From Flexivirga oryzae (GTDB lineage: Bacteria > Actinomycetota > Actinomycetes > Actinomycetales > Dermatophilaceae): a stretch of DNA of 64,000 nt. Below are positions 43,249 to 52,322 of this stretch, one piece after another (the first letter of the stretch is position 1; each line of letters begins with the position of its first letter). The DNA lies in NCBI RefSeq assembly GCF_014190805.1, contig NZ_JACHVQ010000001.1, forward strand, positions 2,666,001-2,730,000, written 5' to 3'. The translations under genes were made by a program, and so were the position numbers. The notes below the pieces were generated by a model. That model did no database searches. It was given only the letters and a program-made list of their open reading frames with translations, and was not told the origin of the DNA.

Positions 43249-44061
43249 GTGCGACTGCCCCCTCCTCCCGCAACGAAGGCGATGAGCCAGTACGAAGGTC
43301 GGCATCGACCGACCGCACCGATCCGCCCGCAGGGGCGACACCGAGCCGATCCGCCGAAGTCGCGTCGGGCGGTTCCGGCCGGCGTCGCCGTGGTCGCGAC
43401 CGTCGGCGGCGCCGTGGTCGCGGGCGTGACACCCGTACCTCTCGGGGCGCGCAACCTGGCCCTCGACCCGGGGCCCCACGAGAAGTTCACACCCGGCGTC
43501 GCGGGCGCGCCCTCGGTGAAACGGCAACTGCTCGGCAGCGCATCCCGCGATGACACCCGCGCCCCGCTCGCTCCGGCTGATGCACCCTCGAAGCTAGCCG
43601 ACTCGAAGGCGAAGACAGCCAAGCGGTCGCCGAAACCGACTGTCACGCATCAGAACCCGTGGACCTGCGCGGTCGCGGGCTGTGCCGGGAGCATGGACTC
43701 CGGCTTCGGGGCACGCCTGTCACCGGGCGGAATCGGCTCGACGTACCACCTGGGCGACGACTTCGCGATCCCGTGGGGCACCCCGTTGCGCGCGATGCAC
43801 GTCGGCACGGTGGTGTCGACCGGGTGGGTGCCCGGCTTCGGCATCCACGTCACGATCGACTACGGCGACGGCATCCAGATCACCTACGGTCACCTGTCGA
43901 GCGTCGCGGTGGCGCCGGGCCAGTCGGTGGCGCGCGGTCAGCAGGTGGGCTACTCCGGCAACACCGGCGTGTCGACCGGGCCGCACCTACACCTGGAGAT
44001 CCACCTGAACGGCACACCGATCGATCCGACACCCTGGTTGCAGGCCCGCGGCGTCTTCTGA
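43249..44061 (+). CDS. M23 family metallopeptidase, membrane-anchored or secreted
   Basis: 270 residues from GTG 43249; TAAGCT (43234-43239) 9 bases upstream supports a leaderless start here, but ATG 43282 is possible. An N-terminal basic stretch is followed by a hydrophobic segment (~44-62), a Pro/Ala/Lys-rich linker, then the peptidase domain with zinc ligands in YHLGDDFAIPWGTPL, YGHLSSVAV and GPHLHLEIH. It should cleave peptidoglycan cross-links. Upstream region shared with the PadR operon. Confidence 0.88.
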   Translation: MRLPPPPATKAMSQYEGRHRPTAPIRPQGRHRADPPKSRRAVPAGVAVVATVGGAVVAGVTPVPLGARNLALDPGPHEKFTPGVAGAPSVKRQLLGSASRDDTRAPLAPADAPSKLADSKAKTAKRSPKPTVTHQNPWTCAVAGCAGSMDSGFGARLSPGGIGSTYHLGDDFAIPWGTPLRAMHVGTVVSTGWVPGFGIHVTIDYGDGIQITYGHLSSVAVAPGQSVARGQQVGYSGNTGVSTGPHLHLEIHLNGTPIDPTPWLQARGVF

Positions 44062-44078
44062 GCCGGGCTGCGGCCGGG

Positions 44079-44684
44079 TCAGGTCCCAGCCGGCCGGAGC
44101 GCGTCCAACTCGACCGTGCCACGCCAGGCCGGGCCGACCGAGCCGCGATGCGGTGCACTGGCGAAGGTGCAGCCCGTCAGCTGCGCGTCGACCACCTCGA
44201 AGTCGGACCGGTCGGCATACCGGAAGAAGATCCAGGCCGCCGAGCCGTCGTCGTTCGGACACGCATAGGTGCCCTTCCTGACAACGGAGTTGCGGACATC
44301 CGTCGCCAACGAGCTTGCTTGGGCCTCGGTCAGTTTCGCCACCACGACGTGGCACCTGCTGGCATTCGAGCCCGGAAGCCAGTAGACGACCGCTCCCGTC
44401 GGGTGCGGATCGGCGGTGACGAGGCCACCCCGACCGTCCGCCACCGACGGGGACCAGACCGGCGGGTCGCAGTAACCGTGCAACCGGTGTGCCGTCGGCG
44501 GAGCAGGAAGGCGGGACACGGTTTGAACGGAACGTCGGTTGTCCTGGTAGTGGACGAACCACAGCACGCCGGCGAGCACCAGCAACAAGCATCCGAGGAT
44601 GGCGGCGCTGCTCACCGCACCACGCGGAATCGACCGACGCACGTCCACCACCCCTCGAAGCAGGACCCACCTCAAGGAAAGCAC
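44079..44684 (-). CDS. Hypothetical membrane-anchored protein
   Basis: 201 residues (ATG 44684; GTG codons 12, 13 or 15 are possible starts, since the first residues are not obviously real). One transmembrane segment (~24-44, AAILGCLLLVLAGVLWFV) puts the rest outside. Four Cys (in GYCDPP, SRCHVVV, YACPNDD and TGCTFAS) could form two disulfides. No family recognised. Convergent with the M23 peptidase gene (17 bp). Confidence 0.6.
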   Translation of the reverse strand: MLSLRWVLLRGVVDVRRSIPRGAVSSAAILGCLLLVLAGVLWFVHYQDNRRSVQTVSRLPAPPTAHRLHGYCDPPVWSPSVADGRGGLVTADPHPTGAVVYWLPGSNASRCHVVVAKLTEAQASSLATDVRNSVVRKGTYACPNDDGSAAWIFFRYADRSDFEVVDAQLTGCTFASAPHRGSVGPAWRGTVELDALRPAGT

Positions 44685-44751
44685 CGGGTGAGCGAGCGTC
44701 GACGCCGATTCCTGCGATCGACACCAATTCGATGCGGGAGCCGACCCGACG

Positions 44752-47157
44752 TCAGAGTTTCTCGACCGGCGCGTAACGCAGCAGGAGCCGCTTGACCCCG
44801 ATGTCCCCGCCGAAGTCGATGTGCGCCATGGCGCGCTCGCCCTGGCCCTCGACGCGGATGACGGAGCCGAGACCGAAGGTGTCGTGGGTGACGCGATCGC
44901 CCGAATCCAGTGAGATGACAGGGCGATTGCCGGGGCTGCGGACCCCGGGACGAGCGGCGAGGCGGGCGACGGCCGGTGTGGAGGAGGGCCGGGTCGCCGT
45001 CGTCGTCACCCGCTGCCAGTCGATCAGACCCGACGGGATCTCACTGAGGAAACGGGACGGCGGGTTGTACTGCGGGGCGCCCCACGCCGAGCGGACCTCG
45101 GCACGCGAGATGTGCAGCCGTTCCCGCGCGCGGGTGATGCCGACGTAGGCGAGCCGGCGCTCCTCCTCGAGCTCCTTCGGGTCGCCGAGTGCCCGCAGGT
45201 GCGGGAACGTCCCGTCCTCCATACCGGTGAGGAACACCACCGGGAACTCCAGTCCCTTGGCGGTGTGCAGCGTCATCAGGGTGACCACGCCGACGTCCTC
45301 GCCCTCCTCATCGGGGATCTCGTCGGTGTCGGCGACGAGGGACACCTGCTCCAGGAAGTCCTCCAGCGACCCACCGGGATAGTTCTCGTCGAACTCCTTC
45401 GACACCGCGATGAGCTCGTGGAGGTTCTCGACCCTGGTCTCGTCCTGCGGATCGGCGCTCTGCCGCAACTCGGCCAGGTAGCCGGACTGGTCGAGGATCG
45501 CCTCGAGCAGGTCCCCCACTCCGGTCTCCTCGGCCTCGTGCACCTTGCGCAGCGACTCCAGCAGCGCGGTGAACGCGTTGATGCAGGTCACCGAGCGGGT
45601 GGCGATGCCCGGTGCGTCGCCGGCTCGCCCGAGGGCGGCGATGAACGGGATCCGCTCGCGCTCGGCGAGCGCCGAGACGCACGCCTCGGCGCGGTCACCG
45701 ATGCCCCGTTTGGGCACGTTGAGGATGCGGCGCAGGTTGACCGTGTCGGCCGGGTTGGACACGACCCGCAGGTAGGCGAGCGCGTCCTTGACCTCGCGCC
45801 GTTCGTAGAAGCGGGTGCCTCCGACCACCTTGTAGGGCAGGCCGACACGCACGAAAACCTCTTCCAACGCGCGGGATTGGGCGTTGGTGCGGTAGAAGAC
45901 GGCGACGTCCTTGGGCTTGACGCCGTGCTCGTCGCCGAGCTGGTCGATGGTGCGTGCCACGAAGGCCGCCTCATCGTGTTCGGAGTCTCCGACATACCCC
46001 ACGATCGGTGCGCCGTCACCGGACTCCGACCACAGCTTCTTGGGCCGGCGGCTCTCGTTCTTGGCGATGACGGCGTTGGCGGCCTGCAGGATGTTCTGGG
46101 TGGAGCGGTAGTTCTGCTCCAGCAGGATGGTGTGCGCGTCGGGGTAGTCCTGCTCGAACTCCACGATGTTGCGGATGGTCGCGCCGCGGAAGGCGTAGAT
46201 GGACTGGTCGGCGTCACCCACCACGCACAGCTCCGCAGGGGGCACTTCGCCCAGCGCAGGATCCGAAACAGCTGCGCCGACAAGCTCTTTGACGAGCTGG
46301 TACTGCGCGTGGTTGGTGTCCTGGTATTCGTCGACCAGCACGTGCCGGAACCGCCTGCGATAGTGCTCGGCGACGTCGGGGAACGCCTGCAGGATGTTGA
46401 CGGTCATCATGATCAGGTCGTCGAAATCGAGCGCGTTGGCCTGCCGCAGCCGTCGTTGGTACGACGAGTAGGCCTCCGCGAGCGCGCGCTCCTGCGGGGT
46501 GCCTTCGACCACCTGCGAGGCGTAGGTCTCCTCGTCGATCAGCTCGTTCTTGAGGTTGCTGACCTGGTGGCTGAACGACCGCGGCGGGAAGCGCTTCGGG
46601 TCGAGATCCAGGTCGCGCATCACCAGCGCCATCATCCGCTGGCTGTCGGCCGCGTCGTAGATCGAGAAGGTCGACTTCAGCCCGACCTTGCCGGCCTCAC
46701 GCCGCAGGATCCGCACGCAGGCTGAGTGGAAGGTCGACACCCACATGGTCCGCGCCACCGGACCGACGAGGGCCTCGACCCGCTCGCGCATCTCCGCGGC
46801 CGCCTTGTTGGTGAAGGTGATGGCGAGGATCTGACCGGGTTGTACGTGGCGTGCGGCCATCAGGTAGGCGATGCGGTGCGTCAGCACCCGTGTCTTTCCC
46901 GAGCCGGCCCCCGCGACGATCAGCAGCGGCGGGCCTTCGTGCAGCACGGCTTCCCGCTGCTGCGGATTGAGCCCGGCAACCAGGCTCTCCGGGTCACGCA
47001 TCGACGGTGCCGCGGGCTTCTCGACATCCCGGACCGCGTCCTTGCTGAGGCTTGCCCAGGTGGGTACGCCCCGCTCGTCGACGTCTGTCGGAACCGTCGC
47101 CGAGGCGGCGTCGGGCGGGAATCCGGGCAGGGGGAGGTCGTCGAAAAGGCTGCTCAT
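44752..47157 (-). CDS. pcrA: ATP-dependent 3'-5' DNA helicase, UvrD/PcrA family
   Basis: 801 residues from ATG 47157; a TAGGCT -10 box 10 bases upstream supports this start. Superfamily 1 motifs run in order: LNPQQREAVLHEGPPLLIVAGAGSGKT (Q and I), ITFTNKAAAEMRERV (Ia), HVLVDEYQDTN (II), VVGDADQSIYAFRGA (III), LEQNYRSTQNIL (IV), VTLMTLHTAKGLEFPVVFLTG (V) and EEERRLAYVGITRARERLHI (VI). The C-terminal Tudor-like RNA polymerase-binding segment GDRVTHDTFGLGSVI is present. Acts in repair and replication-fork processing. Confidence 0.96.
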   Translation of the reverse strand: MSSLFDDLPLPGFPPDAASATVPTDVDERGVPTWASLSKDAVRDVEKPAAPSMRDPESLVAGLNPQQREAVLHEGPPLLIVAGAGSGKTRVLTHRIAYLMAARHVQPGQILAITFTNKAAAEMRERVEALVGPVARTMWVSTFHSACVRILRREAGKVGLKSTFSIYDAADSQRMMALVMRDLDLDPKRFPPRSFSHQVSNLKNELIDEETYASQVVEGTPQERALAEAYSSYQRRLRQANALDFDDLIMMTVNILQAFPDVAEHYRRRFRHVLVDEYQDTNHAQYQLVKELVGAAVSDPALGEVPPAELCVVGDADQSIYAFRGATIRNIVEFEQDYPDAHTILLEQNYRSTQNILQAANAVIAKNESRRPKKLWSESGDGAPIVGYVGDSEHDEAAFVARTIDQLGDEHGVKPKDVAVFYRTNAQSRALEEVFVRVGLPYKVVGGTRFYERREVKDALAYLRVVSNPADTVNLRRILNVPKRGIGDRAEACVSALAERERIPFIAALGRAGDAPGIATRSVTCINAFTALLESLRKVHEAEETGVGDLLEAILDQSGYLAELRQSADPQDETRVENLHELIAVSKEFDENYPGGSLEDFLEQVSLVADTDEIPDEEGEDVGVVTLMTLHTAKGLEFPVVFLTGMEDGTFPHLRALGDPKELEEERRLAYVGITRARERLHISRAEVRSAWGAPQYNPPSRFLSEIPSGLIDWQRVTTTATRPSSTPAVARLAARPGVRSPGNRPVISLDSGDRVTHDTFGLGSVIRVEGQGERAMAHIDFGGDIGVKRLLLRYAPVEKL

Positions 47158-47202
47158 CTTGAACGCAAGCCTACTTGGACGCACTGACGCGACCGGAGCC
47201 GC

Positions 47203-47538
47203 TCACGCCTGCTTCGGCGGCAGGCCGCGGGCGAAGTCGAGGCCGCGCGCCACCCATTCGGCGAGCCCGTCGTCGTCCAACTGCTCCTCGGCGACGCGCA
47301 GCCAGCCGTTCATCGTGCGTCCGCCCATCACCATCCGTGAGACTCCTTCCGCCCGCAGCAGCTCCTCGCTGTCCTCCGGGTCGACGCGGACCATCAGCCC
47401 GCCGTTGCGGGAAGCGGCGACCGCCAGGTGTCCACCCGTGAGGAAGGCCACTCCCCCGAACATCCGCTTGTCGGTCACGTCCAGGTCGTCCGCCACGAGC
47501 TCGCGGATCCGGTCGACCAACACCCCGTCGTACGCCAT
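47203..47538 (-). CDS. TfoX N-terminal domain protein
   Basis: 111 residues from ATG 47538. The TfoX/Sxy N-terminal pattern is MAYDGVLVDRIRELV, KRMFGGVAFLTGGHLAVAA, MVRVDPEDSEELL, and a C-terminal GWLRVAEEQLDDD. In gamma-proteobacteria the family regulates competence; stand-alone actinobacterial copies are of unknown role. It follows the MFS gene at 33 bp on the same strand. Confidence 0.85.
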   Translation of the reverse strand: MAYDGVLVDRIRELVADDLDVTDKRMFGGVAFLTGGHLAVAASRNGGLMVRVDPEDSEELLRAEGVSRMVMGGRTMNGWLRVAEEQLDDDGLAEWVARGLDFARGLPPKQA

Positions 47539-47571
47539 GACGACGATTGTCGCCGGTGGCACCGACGGGCG

Positions 47572-48816
47572 TCACCCTTTCGGGCAGGCCCCGGCGGGCG
47601 CCACGGCTGCGGGGCAGGCCGGCGCGAGCGCCGCCCGACGGGCCGCTCGCACGCCGAGCAGCGCCGCGGCGACGACCAGGGCGACATCGAGGGCGCCATA
47701 CCCGACCAGGGTGGGGCGCAGTCCCCAGTCCTGCGCTGCGAGCCCCGCGATCACCGCCGGGAGGCTGAACGCCGTGTAGCCGAGGACGTAGGTCGCGGCG
47801 AAGGTCCGGGCGCGCCCGTCCGCAGGGGTCACCGCACCGATCGCCGAGACGGCCGCCTGGAAAGTGACACCGAACCCGACGCCGGCGATCACCGAGCCGA
47901 TGACGTACACGGCGACCGACGGGAGGAGCACCCCGACCACGGTGACCACGACGCCACCGCCGAGCGAGGCCAGGCCCAGCGGTCGCCTCGCCTGCTGCGG
48001 CACGGTGTGGATCACCAGCAGCGCCAGACCGGCCGGTGCGAAGAAGCTCGCCAGCACGATCCCGACGAGGAAGTGGTCCGTGACGCCGAGCAGCCGCGCG
48101 ACCGCGGACGAACCCAACGAGAGGTACAGCCCGCCGAGCGCCCAGGTGGCGACCAGCGCCGGCGCCCAGGTGACGAACGTCGACCGCGCAGGGTCGGCCA
48201 CCCCGACACTCGGCCGTAGGGCGCTGCGTATGGCGCGCCGGTCCGTCCCGCGGCGCGATGGCTCCGGGGCGAACAGCACTGCGCCCGCCAGCAGCAGGTA
48301 GCACACCAGCAGCAACCAGAAGACGAGTTGCCGCGGCGCCGGCGCGTGCTGCACCAGACCGCCGGCGATGGCCGCACCGAGCGCGAGGCCGACGCCGGGC
48401 GCACCTCCGGTCACCACGGACCCGATGTGCGGACTCGGCTGCAGGTCGAGGATCAGTGCGCTGACCGCACCGGTGATCGCTCCCGTCGCAACCCCCTGCA
48501 CGATGCGAGCGAGAACCAGCTCCCCCACCCCTGAAGCGTGCGCGAACACGATCATGGCGACCGCGAGCAGGACGAGACCGCCGACGAGCATCGGGCGCCG
48601 GCCGATGTGGTCCGCGAGCGAGCCGACGGTCAGCAGGGTGACGAGCAGCGCCACGACATACACGGCGAAGATGATCGTGAGCGTGAACGACGAGAAACCC
48701 CAGAGCTGTTGGTAGATCGGATAGAGCGGGGACGGTGCCGCGGCACCGATCATCAGGCCGGTCATGGCGAGCCCTGCGACGGTGAAGCCGACGGGGCGGG
48801 ACAGTCGGTACGACAT
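47572..48816 (-). CDS. MFS transporter, drug-exporter type
   Basis: 414 residues from ATG 48816. Twelve hydrophobic segments. The loop 2-3 motif of the family reads GSLADHIGRRPMLVGG, and the segment-5 motif C-like stretch is GGAPGVGLALGAAIAGGLVQ. Divergent from a TetR-type regulator across 92 bp that contains two matching operators, so it is probably repressed by that protein and induced by its own substrate. Confidence 0.9.
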   Translation of the reverse strand: MSYRLSRPVGFTVAGLAMTGLMIGAAAPSPLYPIYQQLWGFSSFTLTIIFAVYVVALLVTLLTVGSLADHIGRRPMLVGGLVLLAVAMIVFAHASGVGELVLARIVQGVATGAITGAVSALILDLQPSPHIGSVVTGGAPGVGLALGAAIAGGLVQHAPAPRQLVFWLLLVCYLLLAGAVLFAPEPSRRGTDRRAIRSALRPSVGVADPARSTFVTWAPALVATWALGGLYLSLGSSAVARLLGVTDHFLVGIVLASFFAPAGLALLVIHTVPQQARRPLGLASLGGGVVVTVVGVLLPSVAVYVIGSVIAGVGFGVTFQAAVSAIGAVTPADGRARTFAATYVLGYTAFSLPAVIAGLAAQDWGLRPTLVGYGALDVALVVAAALLGVRAARRAALAPACPAAVAPAGACPKG

Positions 48817-48828
48817 GGATGCCTCACT

Positions 48829-48904
48829 AATTGCAAATTTCATTGCTTTTAGCGGCTCAGCGTACGCCGCGCTCGACTTAATGCCAAACGAATTGCAATA
48901 ATTC
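48829..48904. promoter_or_regulatory. Two TetR-type operators between the MFS and tetR genes
   Basis: AATTGCAAATT (48829-48839) and GAATTGCAATAATTC (48890-48904) share AATTGCAA and stand out as AT-rich DNA in a GC-rich window. The second has arms GAATT/AATTC. Each lies next to one of the two divergent start codons (13 bp and 4 bp away). Confidence 0.65.
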
Positions 48905-48908
48905 CCGT

Positions 48909-49496
48909 ATGTCGACGAAATCCACCCCCGTGAAGCGCCGCCCCGGCGGTCGCAGCGCGCGCGTGCAGGACGCCGTCTACAGCGCGGTCGGTGAGCTGAT
49001 GGCGACCAAGCGACCCGACCAGATCACCGTTCCGATGGTCGCGGAACTGGCCGGAGTCAATCCGACGAGCGTCTACCGGCGCTGGGGCGATGTCGACGCA
49101 CTGCTCGAAGAGGTCGCGGTCGCGGTGTTCACCCGCGAGGACGAGAAGTTGCCGGACACCGGGTCGCTCTCCGGCGATCTCGGCGCGTGGGCCGGAAGCA
49201 TCGCCGAGGACATCGTGCGCCCGCACCGCACCCGCTACCTGCGGGCCATGGTCAACGCTCGCGACGGCGTGCTGGCCAGCGGTTGTCCGTGCTGGAACGC
49301 GCGCCGCGAACAACTCGCCGAGATGATCAGCCGGGCACGCACCCGGGGCGAGGAGGCGCCGTCGGTCGAGCAGGTGCTCGATCACGTGATCGCGCCGCTC
49401 TATCACCACGTCGTCTTCGCGATGCCGATCGACAGGACGTATGCCGAGCGGCTCGTGGCTGACGTGCTGTCGATGCGTCAGCGCGAAAGGGTCTGA
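48909..49496 (+). CDS. TetR-family transcriptional regulator
   Basis: 195 residues. HTH region is AVYSAVGELMATKRPDQITVPMVAELAGVNPTSVYRRWGDVDALLEEV (given here only to place the domain at ~23-70). The C-terminal ligand domain is of the kind following such HTHs in actinobacteria (TetR_C). It probably represses the divergent MFS gene through the sites just upstream. Ligand unknown. Confidence 0.92.
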   Translation: MSTKSTPVKRRPGGRSARVQDAVYSAVGELMATKRPDQITVPMVAELAGVNPTSVYRRWGDVDALLEEVAVAVFTREDEKLPDTGSLSGDLGAWAGSIAEDIVRPHRTRYLRAMVNARDGVLASGCPCWNARREQLAEMISRARTRGEEAPSVEQVLDHVIAPLYHHVVFAMPIDRTYAERLVADVLSMRQRERV

Positions 49497-49521
49497 GCCC
49501 GCTCCCGATTCGCGGGCACCG

Positions 49522-50535
49522 TCACCACAACTGCTCAACGTGCTCGGCCCAGCCGAAGACGCCGGGCACGTCATACGACTGATCGTCCGCAGCCGTGACG
49601 GTGCCGGACCACGCGCCGAAGCACTGCCAGGTCCGCGAGCGGATGATCCGCAGGTCGGTGGCGGCGTGGCGGACGTGTTCGACCGTCAGGGTCAGGTCGA
49701 CGCCCGGGCCGCTGACCCGCCAGGGCACCCGCCAGTCTCCTCGGTCATAGCTCCAGGCGAGCTCGCCGAGTTTGGTGAGACGGCCGTCGATCAACAGCGC
49801 GTTCTCCGTGGCGCCGGTGCCGTCGGTCCAGGTGCCGCCGACCTGTATGCCGATGTCGTGACCGTCGGCCCGTCCGGACCCGGCGCCCCAGTTCCAGGTG
49901 ATCGACCGGGGCCAGCGCCCCCGGCCGTGGTCCTGGGTCGCCCAGGAGTTGCCCTCCGGCAGCCGATGCTCGACGCCGTCGATGCGCACGGACCCGGTGG
50001 CCGGCCGGGCGACGTCCTTCACGGTGTATTGGAAGAGCCGATCGGTCCAGGGCACGACGACCCCGAGACGCTCGTGCGGGTCCGGCAGGGCCGCTCTGAT
50101 GTCGACCTCGACCCGGGCGCTACTCGCCTGCAGGTGGGTGCCGCCGGGTTGCGGAGTGACGGTGAGGTCCAGTCCTCTGGTGCGCAGGGTGGCCGGTCCG
50201 GCGTCCAACGTGCCCGGCAGTTTCACGCCGCGGCCGAAGGGCGTGATGGCGTCCTGGTTGATCTCGTTGCCGGTCGCGCGGTCGAGCACCCAGGGGTTGC
50301 CGACACCCGCATAATCGATGTCCGAAACCGTCATGGCCACAACATGATTCGGCGTGGTGACCGCCCAGTACTCCCACCGCTTGTTGCGTCCGCGACCCAC
50401 CCGTCCGCGCCCGATGCGGTCGGTGTTGTGCAGTGGCTCGGAGGTCCAGCCGACGGCTGCGGGGTTGAGGCGCCCGGCAGCGTCGGTGAGCGAGCTGGGC
50501 GAGGTGATCCGCGGGCTCGGGCGTGGCGTGGCCAT
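49522..50535 (-). CDS. DUF2804 domain protein
   Basis: 337 residues, soluble, no signal peptide. The DUF2804 pattern is visible: KRWEYWAVTTPNHVVAMTVSDIDY, DRLFQYTVKDVARPATG, NSWATQDHGRGRWP, and WNWGAGSG with an aromatic-rich beta content. The function of the family is unknown; it resembles lipocalin-like or hydroxyneurosporene-dehydrogenase-like beta-barrel proteins. It converges on the TetR gene. Confidence 0.8.
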   Translation of the reverse strand: MATPRPSPRITSPSSLTDAAGRLNPAAVGWTSEPLHNTDRIGRGRVGRGRNKRWEYWAVTTPNHVVAMTVSDIDYAGVGNPWVLDRATGNEINQDAITPFGRGVKLPGTLDAGPATLRTRGLDLTVTPQPGGTHLQASSARVEVDIRAALPDPHERLGVVVPWTDRLFQYTVKDVARPATGSVRIDGVEHRLPEGNSWATQDHGRGRWPRSITWNWGAGSGRADGHDIGIQVGGTWTDGTGATENALLIDGRLTKLGELAWSYDRGDWRVPWRVSGPGVDLTLTVEHVRHAATDLRIIRSRTWQCFGAWSGTVTAADDQSYDVPGVFGWAEHVEQLW

Positions 50536-50570
50536 GCCGGGATGATGGCAGATCGGGCCGGACGGGCCGA

Positions 50571-52121
50571 CTAGTCGTCGGCGATCTCGTCGCCGTCGTC
50601 TTGGCAGCGGTCGTCGTCGGTTTCCCAGTCGTCGGATGCCCAGTCGTCTGGTGTCGGGTCGGTGCCTGGTTGATGGTCGGTGTCGGTGTTGGTGTCGCTG
50701 CCTGGTTCGTGTCGGCGTTTCTCGCGGTCTTGCTTGTCCTGTTGGTGTCGTTGGAGTTCTTGGTCGCGTTGGGACAGGTTGTGGTCCCAGATGATGGTCA
50801 TCAGGGTGTGTTCGGGGTGGGAGTCGGTGGGTGGTGGCATGCCTGGTGGTGCCGGTGGCCTGCTGGCTGCGGTGAGCCCGCCGATCGTGGTGCTCGTGTG
50901 TCCGGCGTGGCCGGTGACCTGGTAGTCGGGGTGTTCTTTGGCGTAGTTACACCGGGCGCACAGTCCTTGCCCGTTGCGCTCACTGGTGGCGCCACCGTCG
51001 GTGTGCCTGGTGACGTGGTCGGTGTGCCGCACCGGAGCCGAGCACCAGGGCGTGCGGCAGGTCTGGTCGCGGAACAGGATCAGCCGGGCCAGCAACCCCG
51101 GGTAGCGGCGGGCACGAGAGTCCATGCCGATGATGTCACCGGTGCCGGGGTGGGTGAACAACCGGCGTAGCCGCGGACCGGTCGGGTCCCCGGTGGCCAC
51201 CCATTCACGCACCAGGTCCGCCGGGACCGGCCCGTACCCGGGCACGTGCGCGGGCGTGTCGCCCAGCAGCGTGTCCAGGGGCATGAGCAGGTTCACCGTC
51301 ACCCCGAACACCTCGTGCGCTTTCGCCCTGCCGGTGACGCGTTCGACCAGGGTGTCGGCCATCACCTGCCCCCGGTGCACACTGCCGGGGTCTGCCCCGG
51401 CGTCGGCGGCGGCTTCACGCGCTGTGGTGACGGCGTCTTCCAGGGCGGTCATGCAGGCCAGGGCGTCCTTGACCGGTAACAGGGCGGTCAGGTAGGCCAT
51501 GGTGTCGCCGGCGGGTCGCAGGCTCACCCCACGCCGGGCCTGGGCGGCGCGGCGGCGGGCCGCGACCGCCTCGGCGGCCACCAGCATCGCTTGCTCCTTC
51601 GCCAGGGCGGCCAGGCGGGTGCTGGCGGCGGTGCCGAGGTGGTCGCGGATCCCGGCGTCGACGCCGGATTGTTGGTCACCGGTCAGGCCGGTGGTTTCCC
51701 GCACGATCCGGGTCGCGTCCCACTCACTGATGACCCCGGCGGCCAGCGCGGCCAGGGTGTGCGGCATGTGCCCCACCAGTGCGTGCGCGAGGTGGACGAA
51801 CGCGGCACCTTGGTGTGGGGTGCACCGGCGGGCGAACCCGACCTGCGAGCCGACCACCCGGGTCGTGTCCGCCGGGTCGATCCCGCGCGGGACGTCCCGG
51901 GCGGCTTGGGCGTCGTGCACTGCCACGACCGCTCGCGCCTGCCGGGCGGTGATCGCGTTGCGTAACTCGTCCAGGACCCGTAACTCTTCCACCAGGGCTT
52001 CCACGTCGGCGCCGTCACCGGCGGTCAGGGGCGTGTCGAGGCGGTCGTGGAAGGCGCGCACCGCGGTCACGTCCAGTACGCCGCCGGCGCCTGGTCCGTT
52101 GTCCCGCGGTTCCTCGTCCAT
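50571..52121 (-). CDS. DUF222 / HNH endonuclease-domain protein (13E12 family)
   Basis: 516 residues from ATG 52121. The N-terminal DUF222 region (~20-330) has LDELRNAITARQARAVVA and the ARRCTPHQGAAFVHLAHAL helices. The HNH nuclease (~375-425) shows CRTPWCSAPVRHTDHVTRH, DGGATSERNGQGLC and ARCNYAKEH. A ~90-residue Asp/Thr-rich acidic tail ends the protein. These are the multicopy 13E12 REP-family proteins of actinobacteria, often linked with mobile DNA. TACTAT (complement of 52141-52146) is a likely -10 box. A DnaA-box 9-mer and an inverted repeat lie upstream. The gene contains no GTATGNC heptamer over 1.5 kb. Confidence 0.9.
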   Translation of the reverse strand: MDEEPRDNGPGAGGVLDVTAVRAFHDRLDTPLTAGDGADVEALVEELRVLDELRNAITARQARAVVAVHDAQAARDVPRGIDPADTTRVVGSQVGFARRCTPHQGAAFVHLAHALVGHMPHTLAALAAGVISEWDATRIVRETTGLTGDQQSGVDAGIRDHLGTAASTRLAALAKEQAMLVAAEAVAARRRAAQARRGVSLRPAGDTMAYLTALLPVKDALACMTALEDAVTTAREAAADAGADPGSVHRGQVMADTLVERVTGRAKAHEVFGVTVNLLMPLDTLLGDTPAHVPGYGPVPADLVREWVATGDPTGPRLRRLFTHPGTGDIIGMDSRARRYPGLLARLILFRDQTCRTPWCSAPVRHTDHVTRHTDGGATSERNGQGLCARCNYAKEHPDYQVTGHAGHTSTTIGGLTAASRPPAPPGMPPPTDSHPEHTLMTIIWDHNLSQRDQELQRHQQDKQDREKRRHEPGSDTNTDTDHQPGTDPTPDDWASDDWETDDDRCQDDGDEIADD

Positions 52122-52176
52122 GTGTTCGAGTATGTCACGAATAGTACTGCAGCACAATGCTTTTCGCTGAGTATTG

Positions 52177-52185
52177 TTATCCACA
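52177..52185 (-). promoter_or_regulatory. Perfect DnaA-box 9-mer upstream of the DUF222/HNH gene
   Basis: TTATCCACA on the plus strand, 55 bp from the gene's ATG and in the same relative orientation as at DUF559 genes 1 and 2. It overlaps the left arm of the 12-bp inverted repeat at 52179-52237. Confidence 0.6.
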
Positions 52186-52237
52186 TCCCCTGCAAAACCG
52201 GCTCGTCGTCCACAGGTCACGCCAGGGGGATGTGGAT
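52179..52237. repeat. 12-bp inverted repeat carrying the DnaA box
   Basis: ATCCACATCCCC (52179-52190) and GGGGATGTGGAT (52226-52237) are perfect complements, 35 bases apart. They lie in the ~200-bp gap between the DUF222/HNH gene and the GNAT gene. Confidence 0.75.
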
Positions 52238-52322
52238 CGGCGAGGGAGCCGTCACTCTCGCGGGGGTTGGGAAACGGGAAACTCGGTCGCTCGGTCAGCC
52301 GAGGGTGTGACAGGATCCCCGG

